64,000 nucleotides of DNA from Thalassospira povalilytica. GTDB taxonomy: Bacteria > Pseudomonadota > Alphaproteobacteria > Rhodospirillales > Thalassospiraceae. Of this stretch, positions 17,979-27,291 are shown piece by piece. The DNA is taken from NCBI RefSeq assembly GCF_002844235.1, contig NZ_PGTS01000004.1, positions 248,001 through 312,000 of the forward strand, written 5' to 3'. Every line of letters begins with the position of its first letter. Positions within the stretch are counted from its first letter, which is position 1. The notes under the pieces were generated by a model that worked only from the letters and a program-made list of their open reading frames with translations, was not told where the DNA came from and ran no database searches. The translations under genes were made by a program, and so were the position numbers.

Positions 17979-18701
17979 TCAGTGCATGTGGATTGCATCA
18001 TGGAGATAGATGCAGGTGAGAATTGTGAACACATAAGCCTGAAGCGCAGCAATGCCGAACTCCAGAACAGTAATCCCCGTCAGCAGAGCAAACGGAAGCA
18101 CGCCGAGAATGCCAATCAGGCCGACGAACCCACCGATAACTTTCAGCATGATGTGGCCGACGGTCATGTTTGCAAACAGTCGGATAGCCAGGCTGAACGG
18201 ACGAGAGAAATAGGAGATGATTTCAATCGGGACCAGAATGATCGCGGTCGCAATCGGCGCACCTTCAGGGAAGAACATCCGAAGGTAATGCGTGCCATGA
18301 CGCATGAAGCCGATGATCGTCACACCGATGAAGATCACCAGAGCCAGCGCGAAGTTAACCGCGATGTGGCTCGTGAAAGTAAAGCTGTGCGGGATCATGC
18401 CAAGCAGGTTCCCGAACATGACAAACATGAACAACGTGAAAATGAACGGGAAGTACTTGCGACCCGCGCTTCCGACGTTATCTTTGAGCATATTGGCGAC
18501 GAATTCGTACATCACCTCGGCAGCACCCTGCCAGCGACCCGGGACCAATGCACCGCGACGCATGGACAGCGTCATAAAGCACGTTACGAGAACGGCTGCG
18601 AATACCATCCAAAGTGCGGAGTTGGTGAAGGAAATATCAATGCCGCCAAGCGAAAGCTCGGCCAAGGGCTTGATTTCAAACTGCTCTAGCGGTCCAGCCA
18701 C
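17979..18701 (-). CDS. atpB: F0F1 ATP synthase subunit a
   Basis: The 240-residue proton-channel subunit. Five to six membrane helices are visible. The penultimate helix contains SLAIRLFANMTVGH (about 175-188), with the essential Arg that faces the c-ring carboxylate. The last helix has LEFGIAALQAYVFTILTCIYL (first part near 213). The start MAGPLEQFEI is 34 bases downstream of atpI. It is the second gene of the F0 operon; the F1 genes are not in this window. Confidence 0.96.
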   Translation of the reverse strand: MAGPLEQFEIKPLAELSLGGIDISFTNSALWMVFAAVLVTCFMTLSMRRGALVPGRWQGAAEVMYEFVANMLKDNVGSAGRKYFPFIFTLFMFVMFGNLLGMIPHSFTFTSHIAVNFALALVIFIGVTIIGFMRHGTHYLRMFFPEGAPIATAIILVPIEIISYFSRPFSLAIRLFANMTVGHIMLKVIGGFVGLIGILGVLPFALLTGITVLEFGIAALQAYVFTILTCIYLHDAIHMH

Positions 18702-18735
18702 CGTAATCCTCGCTCAATATTATAAGGCTTCGGGA

Positions 18736-19089
18736 TTATTTCCCGTCCCCCTGCTTGTGCTCCCTCATCGCACGACCAAGTCCGACAGCACTGTCATAGC
18801 CCTTGGCAACACGATAAGCGTTCAAGCCTCCGGCACCTGCCCCGAGAAAGACAAACAGAACAAGCAGCCAAGGCGTCGTATCAAGCACCCGATCCAGCGC
18901 CCAGCCAATCAACAAGCCAACAAGAACAGCAGCGATCATTTCCGCCGAAATTCTCATGCCAAGTGCCATCCCCTGGGATGGTTTGCCAGTCGCCCGGTTC
19001 GGGCCGTGCTTCTCTTCGCGTTTGCCTGCTACAGCTGCCAGCTTGCTTTCAAGCTCTTCTAATGAAGCGCGATCTTTGTCATCGCTCAT
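18736..19089 (-). CDS. atpI: ATP synthase assembly protein AtpI
   Basis: A 117-residue small membrane protein that helps assemble the c-ring. Its N-terminus is hydrophilic (ELESKLAAV, about 10-18) and basic. Two membrane helices follow at about 45-65 (SAEMIAAVLVGLLIGWALD) and 72-92 (PWLLVLFVFLGAGAGGLNAYR), the AtpI/AtpZ pattern. It is the first gene of the F0 operon, with a 440-base gene-free region upstream that probably holds the promoter. Confidence 0.9.
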   Translation of the reverse strand: MSDDKDRASLEELESKLAAVAGKREEKHGPNRATGKPSQGMALGMRISAEMIAAVLVGLLIGWALDRVLDTTPWLLVLFVFLGAGAGGLNAYRVAKGYDSAVGLGRAMREHKQGDGK

Positions 19090-19531
19090 TGTCGTGAACC
19101 CCGCTTTGGCAACCTTGCAAACGTCGCAAGGAAATGCGCGGGCAACATACTTAGCACCCCATGGGCTGTCAAGCTGTAAAACCCCGCCTGCGAAGCAGGG
19201 TCAAAACGCCAATAATTCTTTTTATTACAATAAGTTATATTGAATTATGTGAAGGAAAACACTTTTGCTCTTAGGCAATAGTCGCAGACGAATTTGCCCG
19301 GGCTTTGGCAATCACGCCAGCTACAACCGGCAGTTTCCCTTGGTTATCATGTGTTTGGCCTGAAACTGCACAACCGGTTGCAATGTGATCTAATTTCACA
19401 CAGGCCGGCGATTTTCACCTTTTTTGGTCGATATTTTACGACCTTGGCGTCTGTTTTGACGACCAATTGCACCGCAGGTTGGTCGATTCACACCGCCAGC
19501 ATATCGCAATCGGGAATCAGTACCGGCGTGC
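19090..19531. other. Gene-free region upstream of the F0 operon, with a cluster of GGTCG/CGACC repeats
   Basis: A 442-base stretch between atpI and the methyltransferase gene, both on the minus strand. No convincing gene is seen. The central part (about 19205-19275) is AT-rich and may hold the atp promoter. TTGGTCGAT occurs at 19424-19432 and 19479-19487, with CGACC between them at 19439-19443 and 19460-19464. These make nested inverted repeats of unknown role just downstream of the methyltransferase stop. A weak hairpin lies at 19177-19201. Confidence 0.6.
19177..19201 (-). terminator. Weak hairpin with short T run, possible terminator
   Basis: On the minus strand, CCTGC-TTC-GCAGG is followed by CGGGGTTTTAC. 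The stem is only five to six pairs and the T run four bases. It might end the methyltransferase transcript before the F0 operon. Confidence is low. Confidence 0.3.
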
Positions 19532-20863
19532 CTATTGCTTGCGGACCGTCAGCTGGCGTTCACTTTCGGCTTTTTGCCAACCTTCCGGCCTGCTGGCCAG
19601 CATCCAGTCGAACTTGTGAAACAGTGCCCACACAGCGCCAAGCGTGTTGATGGCAATCGAATTCATATCGATCGGCTGTTTATCAAGGATGTCATCGCGC
19701 AAGATCCGGACAAGATCGGCGACCGTGTTCTTGCCATCAAAGACCGCCAAAAGCCGCGCCAGATCAGGTCCTCCCGTCAGGTCGACGGCATTGCCGCTGC
19801 CATCTTCGATCAGAACGGGCTGCCCGGCCAGGGCAACAAGATCATCAAAGAAGGACGGGGTCGGTTTGACAAAGAAATAGGGTGCAAGATCCCCATCGGG
19901 CAGCATTTCAGCCGCCTGGGCGCGATCAGAACGGGTCAGGTAAAAAGCATGGAGCGGCATCGCACCGCTATATCGTTCACAAAATGCCTGCTGATCACGA
20001 AGCGGCATCGCCGACAGTTCGCGCAACAAAGCCGGATCACGCACCAGATTGCCAATCGCATAATGCGCCTTTCCCGTGCCACCAAAACCGAAAAATCCGG
20101 TAAAGGCCGCAACATGCAAATCAGCCGATGCGGCAAAGTCATAAACCCCGTGCACGTCATAGGCACATTCAACGGGATGCAACAGCAAATCGACAATTTC
20201 AGGATCGTTTTCAAGCAAACCTCTGATAAAGCCCGGACCGCCCCCCATCTTGAGCAACATGTTGTCTTCGGGCAAATTGCCAAGCAGCTTGCGCGTCATG
20301 GCAAGCTGTTCGGACAGGTCCTTGTTGTTCAGAAGCGGTTCGATCATTTTGCGCCATTCGGTCACGGCAAGACGCCCATGTTCGCCATAAACCATCACCC
20401 CCATCGCACCATCGGGCTTAAGAACCGATGCCAGATCACGAAGCCCTTCCTGCGGGTCTTCAAGATGATGGAGAACCCCGGCGCAATTGATGTAGTCAAA
20501 CCGGTCGGGTTTTGAGGCGGCGAATTCGGAAATGGTCGCGTTGACATAGGTGACATTTTCAAGACCGCGGGCCTCGGCACGGGCGCGGGCGACCCGGGTG
20601 CTTGCCTCGGACGGTTCAAGATAGGTCACCGATCCACCAACGTCGCGCAGCTGTTCGGCAAGCCAGATCATCGCATCGCCCGTTCCGCCCCCGGCAACAA
20701 GGGCGCGGAAAGATGCATCAATCACCTTTGTCCCGCCAAAGCAGTAATGATTGACGCGCGACAGGGTATCAAGCGGCGGCATCAACAAACGGTCTTTTTC
20801 CTCCTGCGGGTCGCGCAGCGGATAGGGAAACTGTTCGTAAAGTTCGCGCACTTTCTGGGACAT
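19532..20863 (-). CDS. SAM-dependent class I methyltransferase with C-terminal extension
   Basis: About 443 residues. The Rossmann-type domain (about 55-190) shows an unusual motif I (VAGGGTGDAMIWLAEQL), motif II YLEPSEAS and the product-release stretch YINCAGVLHHLEDP. About 200 further residues, through a helical segment ending in LLAVFDGKNTVADLVRILRDD, have the look of a small winged-helix or PqqD-like module. The substrate is unknown. The frame opens at ATG 20881, but the ATG at 20863 has a GGTGA before it, and the upstream ATG lies inside a 15-base inverted repeat (20879-20893), so the later start is preferred. It stands alone. Confidence 0.82.
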   Translation of the reverse strand: MSQKVRELYEQFPYPLRDPQEEKDRLLMPPLDTLSRVNHYCFGGTKVIDASFRALVAGGGTGDAMIWLAEQLRDVGGSVTYLEPSEASTRVARARAEARGLENVTYVNATISEFAASKPDRFDYINCAGVLHHLEDPQEGLRDLASVLKPDGAMGVMVYGEHGRLAVTEWRKMIEPLLNNKDLSEQLAMTRKLLGNLPEDNMLLKMGGGPGFIRGLLENDPEIVDLLLHPVECAYDVHGVYDFAASADLHVAAFTGFFGFGGTGKAHYAIGNLVRDPALLRELSAMPLRDQQAFCERYSGAMPLHAFYLTRSDRAQAAEMLPDGDLAPYFFVKPTPSFFDDLVALAGQPVLIEDGSGNAVDLTGGPDLARLLAVFDGKNTVADLVRILRDDILDKQPIDMNSIAINTLGAVWALFHKFDWMLASRPEGWQKAESERQLTVRKQ

Positions 20864-20972
20864 CAATCTATTCACCGTCATTGAATTTCAATGCCGGTGT
20901 AACATTGACGGTCCTATCAGTTCATTAATTTCCGATAATCTAATCACTGGATGGTGTTCACGGGCACGATCA

Positions 20973-23900
20973 TCAGCTCGTGAAATCAAGCTCGGTCTGT
21001 TCTTTTTTCGAATAGACTTCGGCCTGATGCAGATCGACCGATACCAGTGATGACACCCCGCGTTCGGCCATCGTCACCCCGAACAGACGGTTCATGCGGG
21101 CCATGGTCATACGGTGGTGCGTAATGACCAGGAAGCGGGTATTGGCATGACGGCCAATTGCTTCGAGCAGTTTGCAGAAACGGTCAACGTTGGCGTCATC
21201 AAGCGGTGCGTCAACTTCGTCAAGCACGCAGATCGGGGCCGGGTTGGTCAGGAACACTGCAAACAGCAAGGCAACCGCGGTCAGGGCCTGTTCACCACCA
21301 GACAACAGCGACAGATGCTGAAGCTTCTTGCCCGGCGGGGATGCCATGATTTCAAGCCCGGCTTCAAGCGGATCGTCGGCCTCGGTCAGCATCAGATGCG
21401 CACCACCGCCACCAAACAGGCGGACAAACAATTGCTGGAAATGTTTGTCGACTTCGTCAAACGCCGTCTTGAGACGTGCACGTGCTTCGCGATTGAGCTG
21501 GTTGATGCCATTGCGCAACTTTTCAATGGCAGCAATCAAATCATCGCGTTCGGACACCATGGTGTCTTTCTGTTCCTGCAATTCTGCCAGTTCGACTTCG
21601 GCACGCAGGTTCACCGCCCCAAGATTTTCGCGTTCGCGCGACTGGCGTTGCAGGCGGGCTTCGATATCGGCCTCGGCCGGGAGTTCCTTGGTCAGATCAA
21701 TCTGGCCAAGTTCAACCAGCTGGTCGGGCGTTGCATTGACGCGTTCGCGGATACGCTCGATCAAATCGCGGCGATGTTGTTCGGCCTGTTCAAGCAAAGC
21801 CTCGCAGCGCACGCGACCCTCGCGGGCTTCGGCCAGTTTCTGTTCAGCTTCCTTAAGATTATGGTCGGCTTCGCGCTGGGCATTTTCGGCCTTTTGCAGT
21901 TCGTCGGCCGCGTCCTTGCGGGTCTGATCGGCCAGTTCGATCCGGTCCGACAGGATCGCACGGCGTTCTTCGATCTCTTCGGGCTTGAGTTCAAGCTCCT
22001 CGATCTCCATGCGGGCTTCTTCCTGACGGTCGCGCAATTCGGCAACACGTTCCCCCGCGCCTGACGCACGTTCATTCCAGGTCGCAATTTCGTTTTCAAC
22101 AAATTCAAGACGCTTGCGCCGGCCCGACATTGCACTTTGCATGCGTTCCAGCATGCTTCTTGCTTCCATCTGATCGGCACGGGCATCGGAAAGATTGGCA
22201 CGCTGTTCGATCAGCTCGGCCTTGATTTCCATCAGACCTTCGCTGCTTTCTTCAGGCAGTGCTGACAGTTCTTCCTGTTCGGCGATGACTTCGTCAAGGT
22301 CTTGCTTGGCGCGCTTTTCGGCTTCTTCGGCGTTTTGCAGGCGGCTTTCAATAGCGCTGGCGTCGCGTTTGATATTGGCGATTTCTTCACGTGCACGCGA
22401 CAGCGTTCCTTCAGCCTCGCGCACTGCACGGTGGGCTTCCTGTTCGGCGGTGCGTGCGGCTTCGATTTCTTCATCAAGCCGTTCGACATTTTCAGTCGCA
22501 ATTTCCGAACGCTCAAGTGCGGCTTCGACCACGGCATCGGCTTCTTCAAGTTCGCCGCGCAATTCTTCAAGCCGGTTGCGTTGGCGCAAACGCACTGCTG
22601 CGGGCAATTCGGCCCCGGCCAGAATGCGGTACCCGTCCCAACGCCAAAGCGCCCCTTCGCGCGACACCAGCCGCTGCCCGACTTTCAAATTCTTGGACAG
22701 GAAGTTGCCCGTGGCATCATCGTCAACAATCCCGATCTGCCACAAACGGCGGTTCAAAAGTGCCGGGGCTTCGACAAATTTGGCAAGTGCCGTCACACCA
22801 TCGGGCAAGGCCGGATCATCGGTTGCCGGATCAATCGCCGACCAATGCATTGGCGCATCGGCGGCATCGGGCGCATCAAGATCTTCGCCAAGGGCCGCTG
22901 CCATCGCCAGTTCAAGACCGCTTTGCACGGTGATGTCTTCGATCACGCCAGAATATTTGTCGTCATCGCCGCCCTTAAGGAGACTTTCCAGCGCTTCGAT
23001 TTCCGCCATCAGGCGGGCCTTGCGGCTTTCGGCATCGCGCAGGGCATCACGTGCATCGCTTTCGGCCGTTTTAAGACTGTCTTCGCGGTCACGCATTTCC
23101 GCCAGCCGCATTTCGGCTTCTTCGACTGCCATCTTGCGCTGTTCGCAAAGCTCTTCGCATTCTTCAAGATGCATGTTTGCTTCTTCAAGGGCCTCGGTAA
23201 AGTCGGCCTCGATGCGGATATCATCAAGCTTTGCCACTGCCTCGTCATGGCGTTCAGTCAAACGATTGCGGCGCGCATTAAGTTCACTCAGGCGTTGCTG
23301 AACGGATTTAAGACGGGCTTCTTCCTCGGCGACCTTGCTGGTCAATGCTTCGACCGCACCTTCGAGTTCTTCGACACGGATGGCCTTTTCAGCGGCAATT
23401 TCACGGGCTTCGTCAAGCTCGTCATCTTCGCCACCCTGGGCTTCGCTCAGTTCTTCGCGTTCACGTTTAAGCTTTTCAAGCGCGCCCTGGGCATCACTTG
23501 CCAGTTCGGCTTCGCGGGCAAGGTCGGCGTCAATTTGCTGAATGCGCGCACGAAGCTGGCTCATCTGGGTTTCGATCTGTGCCTTGTCTTTATCAAGGCC
23601 TTCGCGTTCGATCAAAAGTCGTTGCAGGGCGGCAGCCGCATCGGCTTCCTTTTTGCGCAAGTCGGGAAGACTTGCGGCAATATGGGCCTGCACCGTTGTC
23701 GCCTCGGTCACTGACGAGGTCAGATCACGGACTGCACTTTCGCCAGCGACCAGCAATTCACGCGCATCATTCTGGCGTTTCTGTGCATCGGTCCAGCGGA
23801 TATGGAACAGCAATGCCTCGGTCTGGCGAATGCTTTCGGACAGTTTGCGATATCGTTCGGCCTGACGGGCCTGCTTTTGCAAACTGGCAATCTGGCCATC

Positions 23901-24506
23901 AAGCTGCACCAGAACGTCTTCAAGACGTTCCATATTCTGTTCGGCGTTCTTAAGGCGCAATTCGGCTTCGTGACGGCGTGAATGAAGACCGGTGATACCG
24001 GCTGCTTCTTCCAGGATCAGGCGCCGTTGGATCGGTTTTGCCCCGATAAGCGCACCGATCTTGCCCTGGGACACCATGGCATTTGATCGCGCGCCGGTCG
24101 CGGCATCGGCAAACAGCAACTGCACATCGCGTGCACGGACATCCTTGCCATTGACCTTGTAATTCGATCCGCCGCCGCGTTCGATGCGCCGGGTCACTTC
24201 AAGAAGATCGAAATCATTGAACATCGCCGGGGCTTTGCGTTCGCTGTTATCGAGCGTCACGGACACTTCGGCCACATTGCGCGCAGGACGGGACGATGTC
24301 CCGCCAAAGATAACGTCGGACATGTCGGAGCCGCGCATCTGCTTGGCCGATGTTTCACCCATCACCCAGCGCAGCGCTTCAACAAGATTGGATTTGCCAC
24401 AGCCATTCGGGCCGACAACACCTGTCAGCCCGTCTTCAACCAGCAAGTCTGTTGAATCGACGAAGGATTTGAACCCCGTCAGCCGTAGCGATTTAAACTG
24501 GACCAA
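20973..24506 (-). CDS. smc: Chromosome segregation protein SMC
   Basis: The 1177-residue condensin ATPase that compacts and segregates the chromosome with ScpA and ScpB. The N-terminal head has Walker A GPNGCGKSNLVEALRWVMGE (about 33-52). Two long coiled coils (about 170-500 and 660-1010) flank a hinge (about 515-650). The C-terminal head has the ABC signature LLSGGEQALTAVALLF (about 1080) and Walker B PICVLDEVDAPLDDANVDRF. Domain order and length match the SMC family, and no part is missing. It is last in the dciA, dsbA-like, smc cluster, 72 bases after the thiol oxidoreductase gene. Confidence 0.97.
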   Translation of the reverse strand: MVQFKSLRLTGFKSFVDSTDLLVEDGLTGVVGPNGCGKSNLVEALRWVMGETSAKQMRGSDMSDVIFGGTSSRPARNVAEVSVTLDNSERKAPAMFNDFDLLEVTRRIERGGGSNYKVNGKDVRARDVQLLFADAATGARSNAMVSQGKIGALIGAKPIQRRLILEEAAGITGLHSRRHEAELRLKNAEQNMERLEDVLVQLDGQIASLQKQARQAERYRKLSESIRQTEALLFHIRWTDAQKRQNDARELLVAGESAVRDLTSSVTEATTVQAHIAASLPDLRKKEADAAAALQRLLIEREGLDKDKAQIETQMSQLRARIQQIDADLAREAELASDAQGALEKLKREREELSEAQGGEDDELDEAREIAAEKAIRVEELEGAVEALTSKVAEEEARLKSVQQRLSELNARRNRLTERHDEAVAKLDDIRIEADFTEALEEANMHLEECEELCEQRKMAVEEAEMRLAEMRDREDSLKTAESDARDALRDAESRKARLMAEIEALESLLKGGDDDKYSGVIEDITVQSGLELAMAAALGEDLDAPDAADAPMHWSAIDPATDDPALPDGVTALAKFVEAPALLNRRLWQIGIVDDDATGNFLSKNLKVGQRLVSREGALWRWDGYRILAGAELPAAVRLRQRNRLEELRGELEEADAVVEAALERSEIATENVERLDEEIEAARTAEQEAHRAVREAEGTLSRAREEIANIKRDASAIESRLQNAEEAEKRAKQDLDEVIAEQEELSALPEESSEGLMEIKAELIEQRANLSDARADQMEARSMLERMQSAMSGRRKRLEFVENEIATWNERASGAGERVAELRDRQEEARMEIEELELKPEEIEERRAILSDRIELADQTRKDAADELQKAENAQREADHNLKEAEQKLAEAREGRVRCEALLEQAEQHRRDLIERIRERVNATPDQLVELGQIDLTKELPAEADIEARLQRQSRERENLGAVNLRAEVELAELQEQKDTMVSERDDLIAAIEKLRNGINQLNREARARLKTAFDEVDKHFQQLFVRLFGGGGAHLMLTEADDPLEAGLEIMASPPGKKLQHLSLLSGGEQALTAVALLFAVFLTNPAPICVLDEVDAPLDDANVDRFCKLLEAIGRHANTRFLVITHHRMTMARMNRLFGVTMAERGVSSLVSVDLHQAEVYSKKEQTELDFTS

Positions 24507-24578
24507 TCATGTCCCCCGGTCCGACCTCTGCCCCTGTTGCCGGACACCGCAATACGGTATCCGGCGAAATTGTTTTGC

Positions 24579-25175
24579 TTAGTCGATAAGATCTTCGACT
24601 TTTTCGATGAAGAATTCTGCTTCACGGGCACCGGCAATGGTTTCACCATCAAGGATGAAGCTCGGTGTCGAGGAAACGTTGAATTCCTGTTCGCCTTTCA
24701 TGCGCGATGCAACGATGGCATCGATCATTGCCTGATCGGCAAGGCAGGCATCAACCGCGTCGCTATTCATGCCCCCGAAACGCACGACCTGTTTGATGCC
24801 TTCGATCGGGTCTTCCGAACGCGCCCAGCTCAGCTGCGATTTGAACAGCATGCTCAGAACACCGAAATAACGATCATCGCCCGCACACTGGGCAACGGCG
24901 GCTGCGCGCAACGCAACAGCATCAAGCGGATAGTCGCGGAAAACCAGCTTCAGCTTGCCGGTATCAATCAGCTTTTCCTTGATCTCGGGCAGAACCTCAT
25001 TGTGGAAGGCTGCACAATGCGGGCAGGTCAAAGACGCATATTCAATCATGGTTACCGGGGCATTTTCGTCGCCCAGTACATGTTCTTTCCATTCTGTTGC
25101 ATGTGCCTGCTGGGTCCCAACGACACCAAGTGCAATCAGAAATGCACCTGCAAGAAACTTAACCGCCTTTAGCAA
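24579..25175 (-). CDS. DsbA-family periplasmic thiol-disulfide oxidoreductase
   Basis: A 198-residue secreted thioredoxin-fold protein. A signal peptide (about 1-26, cleaved after AHA) precedes a DsbA-like domain with active site C51-P-H-C54 and the cis-proline loop near VSSTPSFILDG (about 166-176). It forms or isomerises disulfides in the periplasm. The CPHC dipeptide is that of oxidising DsbA enzymes and the size is that of the short DsbA-like group (BdbD/ScsC-like). It lies between dciA and smc, a common arrangement in this class without a known functional link to SMC. Confidence 0.92.
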   Translation of the reverse strand: MLKAVKFLAGAFLIALGVVGTQQAHATEWKEHVLGDENAPVTMIEYASLTCPHCAAFHNEVLPEIKEKLIDTGKLKLVFRDYPLDAVALRAAAVAQCAGDDRYFGVLSMLFKSQLSWARSEDPIEGIKQVVRFGGMNSDAVDACLADQAMIDAIVASRMKGEQEFNVSSTPSFILDGETIAGAREAEFFIEKVEDLID

Positions 25176-25432
25176 GGAAACCTCCGTTAAAACAAAGTTT
25201 TGTGATTACAAGCCTGTTGCAGCGCGGGAGTCAACACACGCCACAAAACGGCTATTGCACCAACGAGTCGCCAAGGTCGCGTGAAAATGCGGCAAGACCG
25301 TGTTCGTTCATTTCAGGAAACTGATTCGATATTTGCAACACGCCAGCCCCGCCATCCAGCACACCGCACAACCATGTCGGCATGCACGCAAAGCATCCCG
25401 CGCCCATCATGGAAATATACAATCCGGGTTGA

Positions 25433-26038
25433 TTACTTCTTGCCGGTTTTGGGTTTGAGCCCGCCCGTCGCACCGGCGATATGACGCCCAAGCCGGGTCA
25501 GAACTTCACGCAGATGCGGGTCTTCGATCTTGTCGATGCTGGCCTGGTTGTTTTTTGCAATATTGCCTTCGGGAACACTGGTTGGCACATGGACCGTGCG
25601 TTCGGGACGGGAAATATCGCCCTGCATCATCTTGATGCGGTCCACCGCCCGATACCCGAAATAGGTATTCACCCGGTCAATGATCTGGGGCATGCGATGT
25701 TGCAGTTCGATCGCGACCGGGCCGGTGACACGGATCACCAGCGTTCCGCCACCGGCATTTTCGCCGCGCGGCGGGGAATATTTCACCGGCATGGTGAATT
25801 GTTCAAGGTCCCGCCCGACGATTTCGGCCCAATGCAGGATGATTTCCGTCTGGAAAAAACCGCGTTTCCGAACCAGCGGCCGGGTCAGGTTCCCGACCAA
25901 GGGCGCGACATTGCGCAAGCCCATCCGGCGTTCGGAACTGCCCATCGGGGTGATGTTCTGACGTTTCTTGACCGCGTTTTTTGCAGCAACCGACGCGGAT
26001 GTCTGATCCGCACCGGCAGATGTTTTCGTATCAGCCAT
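25433..26038 (-). CDS. DUF721 / DciA-like protein
   Basis: About 201 residues with a DUF721 (DciA) domain. DciA loads or activates the replicative helicase DnaB in bacteria lacking DnaC. Family features are GLRNVAPLVGNLTRPLVRKRGF-like helix entries (about 40-60), WAEIVG (about 69-74) and the region LVIRVTGPVAIELQHRMPQI (about 100-119), followed by a KH-like fold. The frame extends to a TTG at 26092, but ATG 26038 is preferred, and the spacing to mutY (26116) then allows a shared promoter region. The tail is basic (GGLKPKTGKK). Divergent from mutY. Confidence 0.85.
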   Translation of the reverse strand: MADTKTSAGADQTSASVAAKNAVKKRQNITPMGSSERRMGLRNVAPLVGNLTRPLVRKRGFFQTEIILHWAEIVGRDLEQFTMPVKYSPPRGENAGGGTLVIRVTGPVAIELQHRMPQIIDRVNTYFGYRAVDRIKMMQGDISRPERTVHVPTSVPEGNIAKNNQASIDKIEDPHLREVLTRLGRHIAGATGGLKPKTGKK

Positions 26039-26115
26039 ATCTTTTTGCTTGCTCAAGCCCGGTTCTTTCGTAGGGTCACTCGCAGATTCCAATCACAACA
26101 TAACACGGGACCGCC

Positions 26116-27189
26116 GTGCATTTCACCACTGACGATATATCCCGCCTCGGTCAGACCATGCTGGAATGGTATGATCGCCATCACCGCACCTTGCCCTGGC
26201 GCGCAGAGCCGGGCGAAACACCCAACCCGTACCACGTCTGGCTTAGCGAAATCATGTTGCAGCAAACTACGGTCCAGACCGTCGGACCATATTTTGCTGC
26301 GTTTCTGAAACGCTGGCCAACCGTGACCGATCTGGCCAATGCCGAACTTGATGATGTTCTTCATGCCTGGCAAGGGCTCGGATATTATGCACGGGCGCGC
26401 AATCTGCACAAATGCGCCAAGGTGGTCGCAACCGAATATGACGGTATTTTCCCCGATACCGAGGAAGGGTTGCTGAAACTGCCCGGTATTGGTCCCTATA
26501 CCGCCTGTGCGGTTGCTGCCATTGCCTTTGACCGCCATGCAAGTCCCGTGGATGGCAATATCGAACGGGTGATTTCGCGGTTATTTGCCCTTGAAACACC
26601 ACTTCCGGACGTCAAACCGGAAATCAAGGAAAAGTCCGCTGCCCTGACCCCGTCAAACCGCCCCGGCGATTATGCCCAGGCGCTGATGGATCTGGGGGCA
26701 ACCGTTTGCACCCCGCGCAACCCGGCCTGCGGCATCTGCCCCTGGCAGGCCGATTGCGAAGGCCGCAAGGCAGGCATAGCAGCCGATCTTCCCAAAAAAC
26801 GCAAAAAGGAACCGAAACCAACCCGGGTCGGCTATGCATTCTGGATCCGGCGCGAAGATGATGGTCGCATCCTGATCCGCCGCCGCCCGGAAACGGGATT
26901 GCTTGGCGGGCTTTACGAAGTCCCGGGCAGTGACTGGCGCGCGATTGACGCCCCCGATGATGTCATGCTGTCAGAGGCACCGGTTAAAGCCGCCTGGTCG
27001 GAACTTGATGGCACGGTCGGGCATACATTTACCCATTTCCATCTCAATGTCAGTGTTCTGGCCACCACCATTCCCGCCGGTCAGGCCGATGAAATGGACG
27101 GCAGCTGGACAACAATTGACGGCCTGTCCGACTTTGCCCTGCCGACAATCATGAAAAAGATCGTCCGCCATGCCCTGAAATACCGATAG
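26116..27189 (+). CDS. mutY: A/G-specific adenine DNA glycosylase MutY
   Basis: A 357-residue base-excision repair enzyme that removes adenine mispaired with 8-oxoguanine. Visible features are catalytic Glu45 in SEIMLQQTTV, the helix-hairpin-helix LPGIGPYTACAV (about 122-133), catalytic Asp146 in SPVDGN, and the iron-sulfur cysteines C198, C205, C208 and C214 (C-x6-C-x2-C-x5-C). A C-terminal Nudix-like domain (about 235-350) recognises 8-oxoguanine. The start is GTG at 26116, fitting the usual N-terminus of the family. It is divergent from dciA and ends at a terminator. Confidence 0.96.
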   Translation: MHFTTDDISRLGQTMLEWYDRHHRTLPWRAEPGETPNPYHVWLSEIMLQQTTVQTVGPYFAAFLKRWPTVTDLANAELDDVLHAWQGLGYYARARNLHKCAKVVATEYDGIFPDTEEGLLKLPGIGPYTACAVAAIAFDRHASPVDGNIERVISRLFALETPLPDVKPEIKEKSAALTPSNRPGDYAQALMDLGATVCTPRNPACGICPWQADCEGRKAGIAADLPKKRKKEPKPTRVGYAFWIRREDDGRILIRRRPETGLLGGLYEVPGSDWRAIDAPDDVMLSEAPVKAAWSELDGTVGHTFTHFHLNVSVLATTIPAGQADEMDGSWTTIDGLSDFALPTIMKKIVRHALKYR

Positions 27190-27233
27190 AGGTTCAGGCA
27201 TCCACGGGAACGGACAGACCACGATCACAATTG

Positions 27234-27266
27234 AAAAGGCCCGCGATTTTCATCACGGGCCTTTTT
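27234..27266. terminator. Terminator after mutY
   Basis: AAAAGGCCCG (27234-27243) pairs with CGGGCCTTTT (27256-27265), and a T run continues on the plus strand. The A run on the left arm gives a T run for the minus strand as well, so it can also end the convergent small gene at 27292-27513. Confidence 0.9.
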
Positions 27267-27291
27267 CTTATTATAACCTTGCACGGCGCGA

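Noticed and set aside
17670-18689. A 339-residue plus-strand open frame
   Set aside because: Antisense to atpE and atpB, which are certain genes.
22302-23714. A 470-residue plus-strand open frame
   Set aside because: Antisense to the coiled-coil part of smc; the Phe/Gly-rich composition mirrors the Glu/Ala codons on the other strand.
25252-25491. A 79-residue minus-strand frame between dsbA-like and dciA
   Set aside because: It overlaps the dciA C-terminus, lacks a ribosome site and resembles no family.
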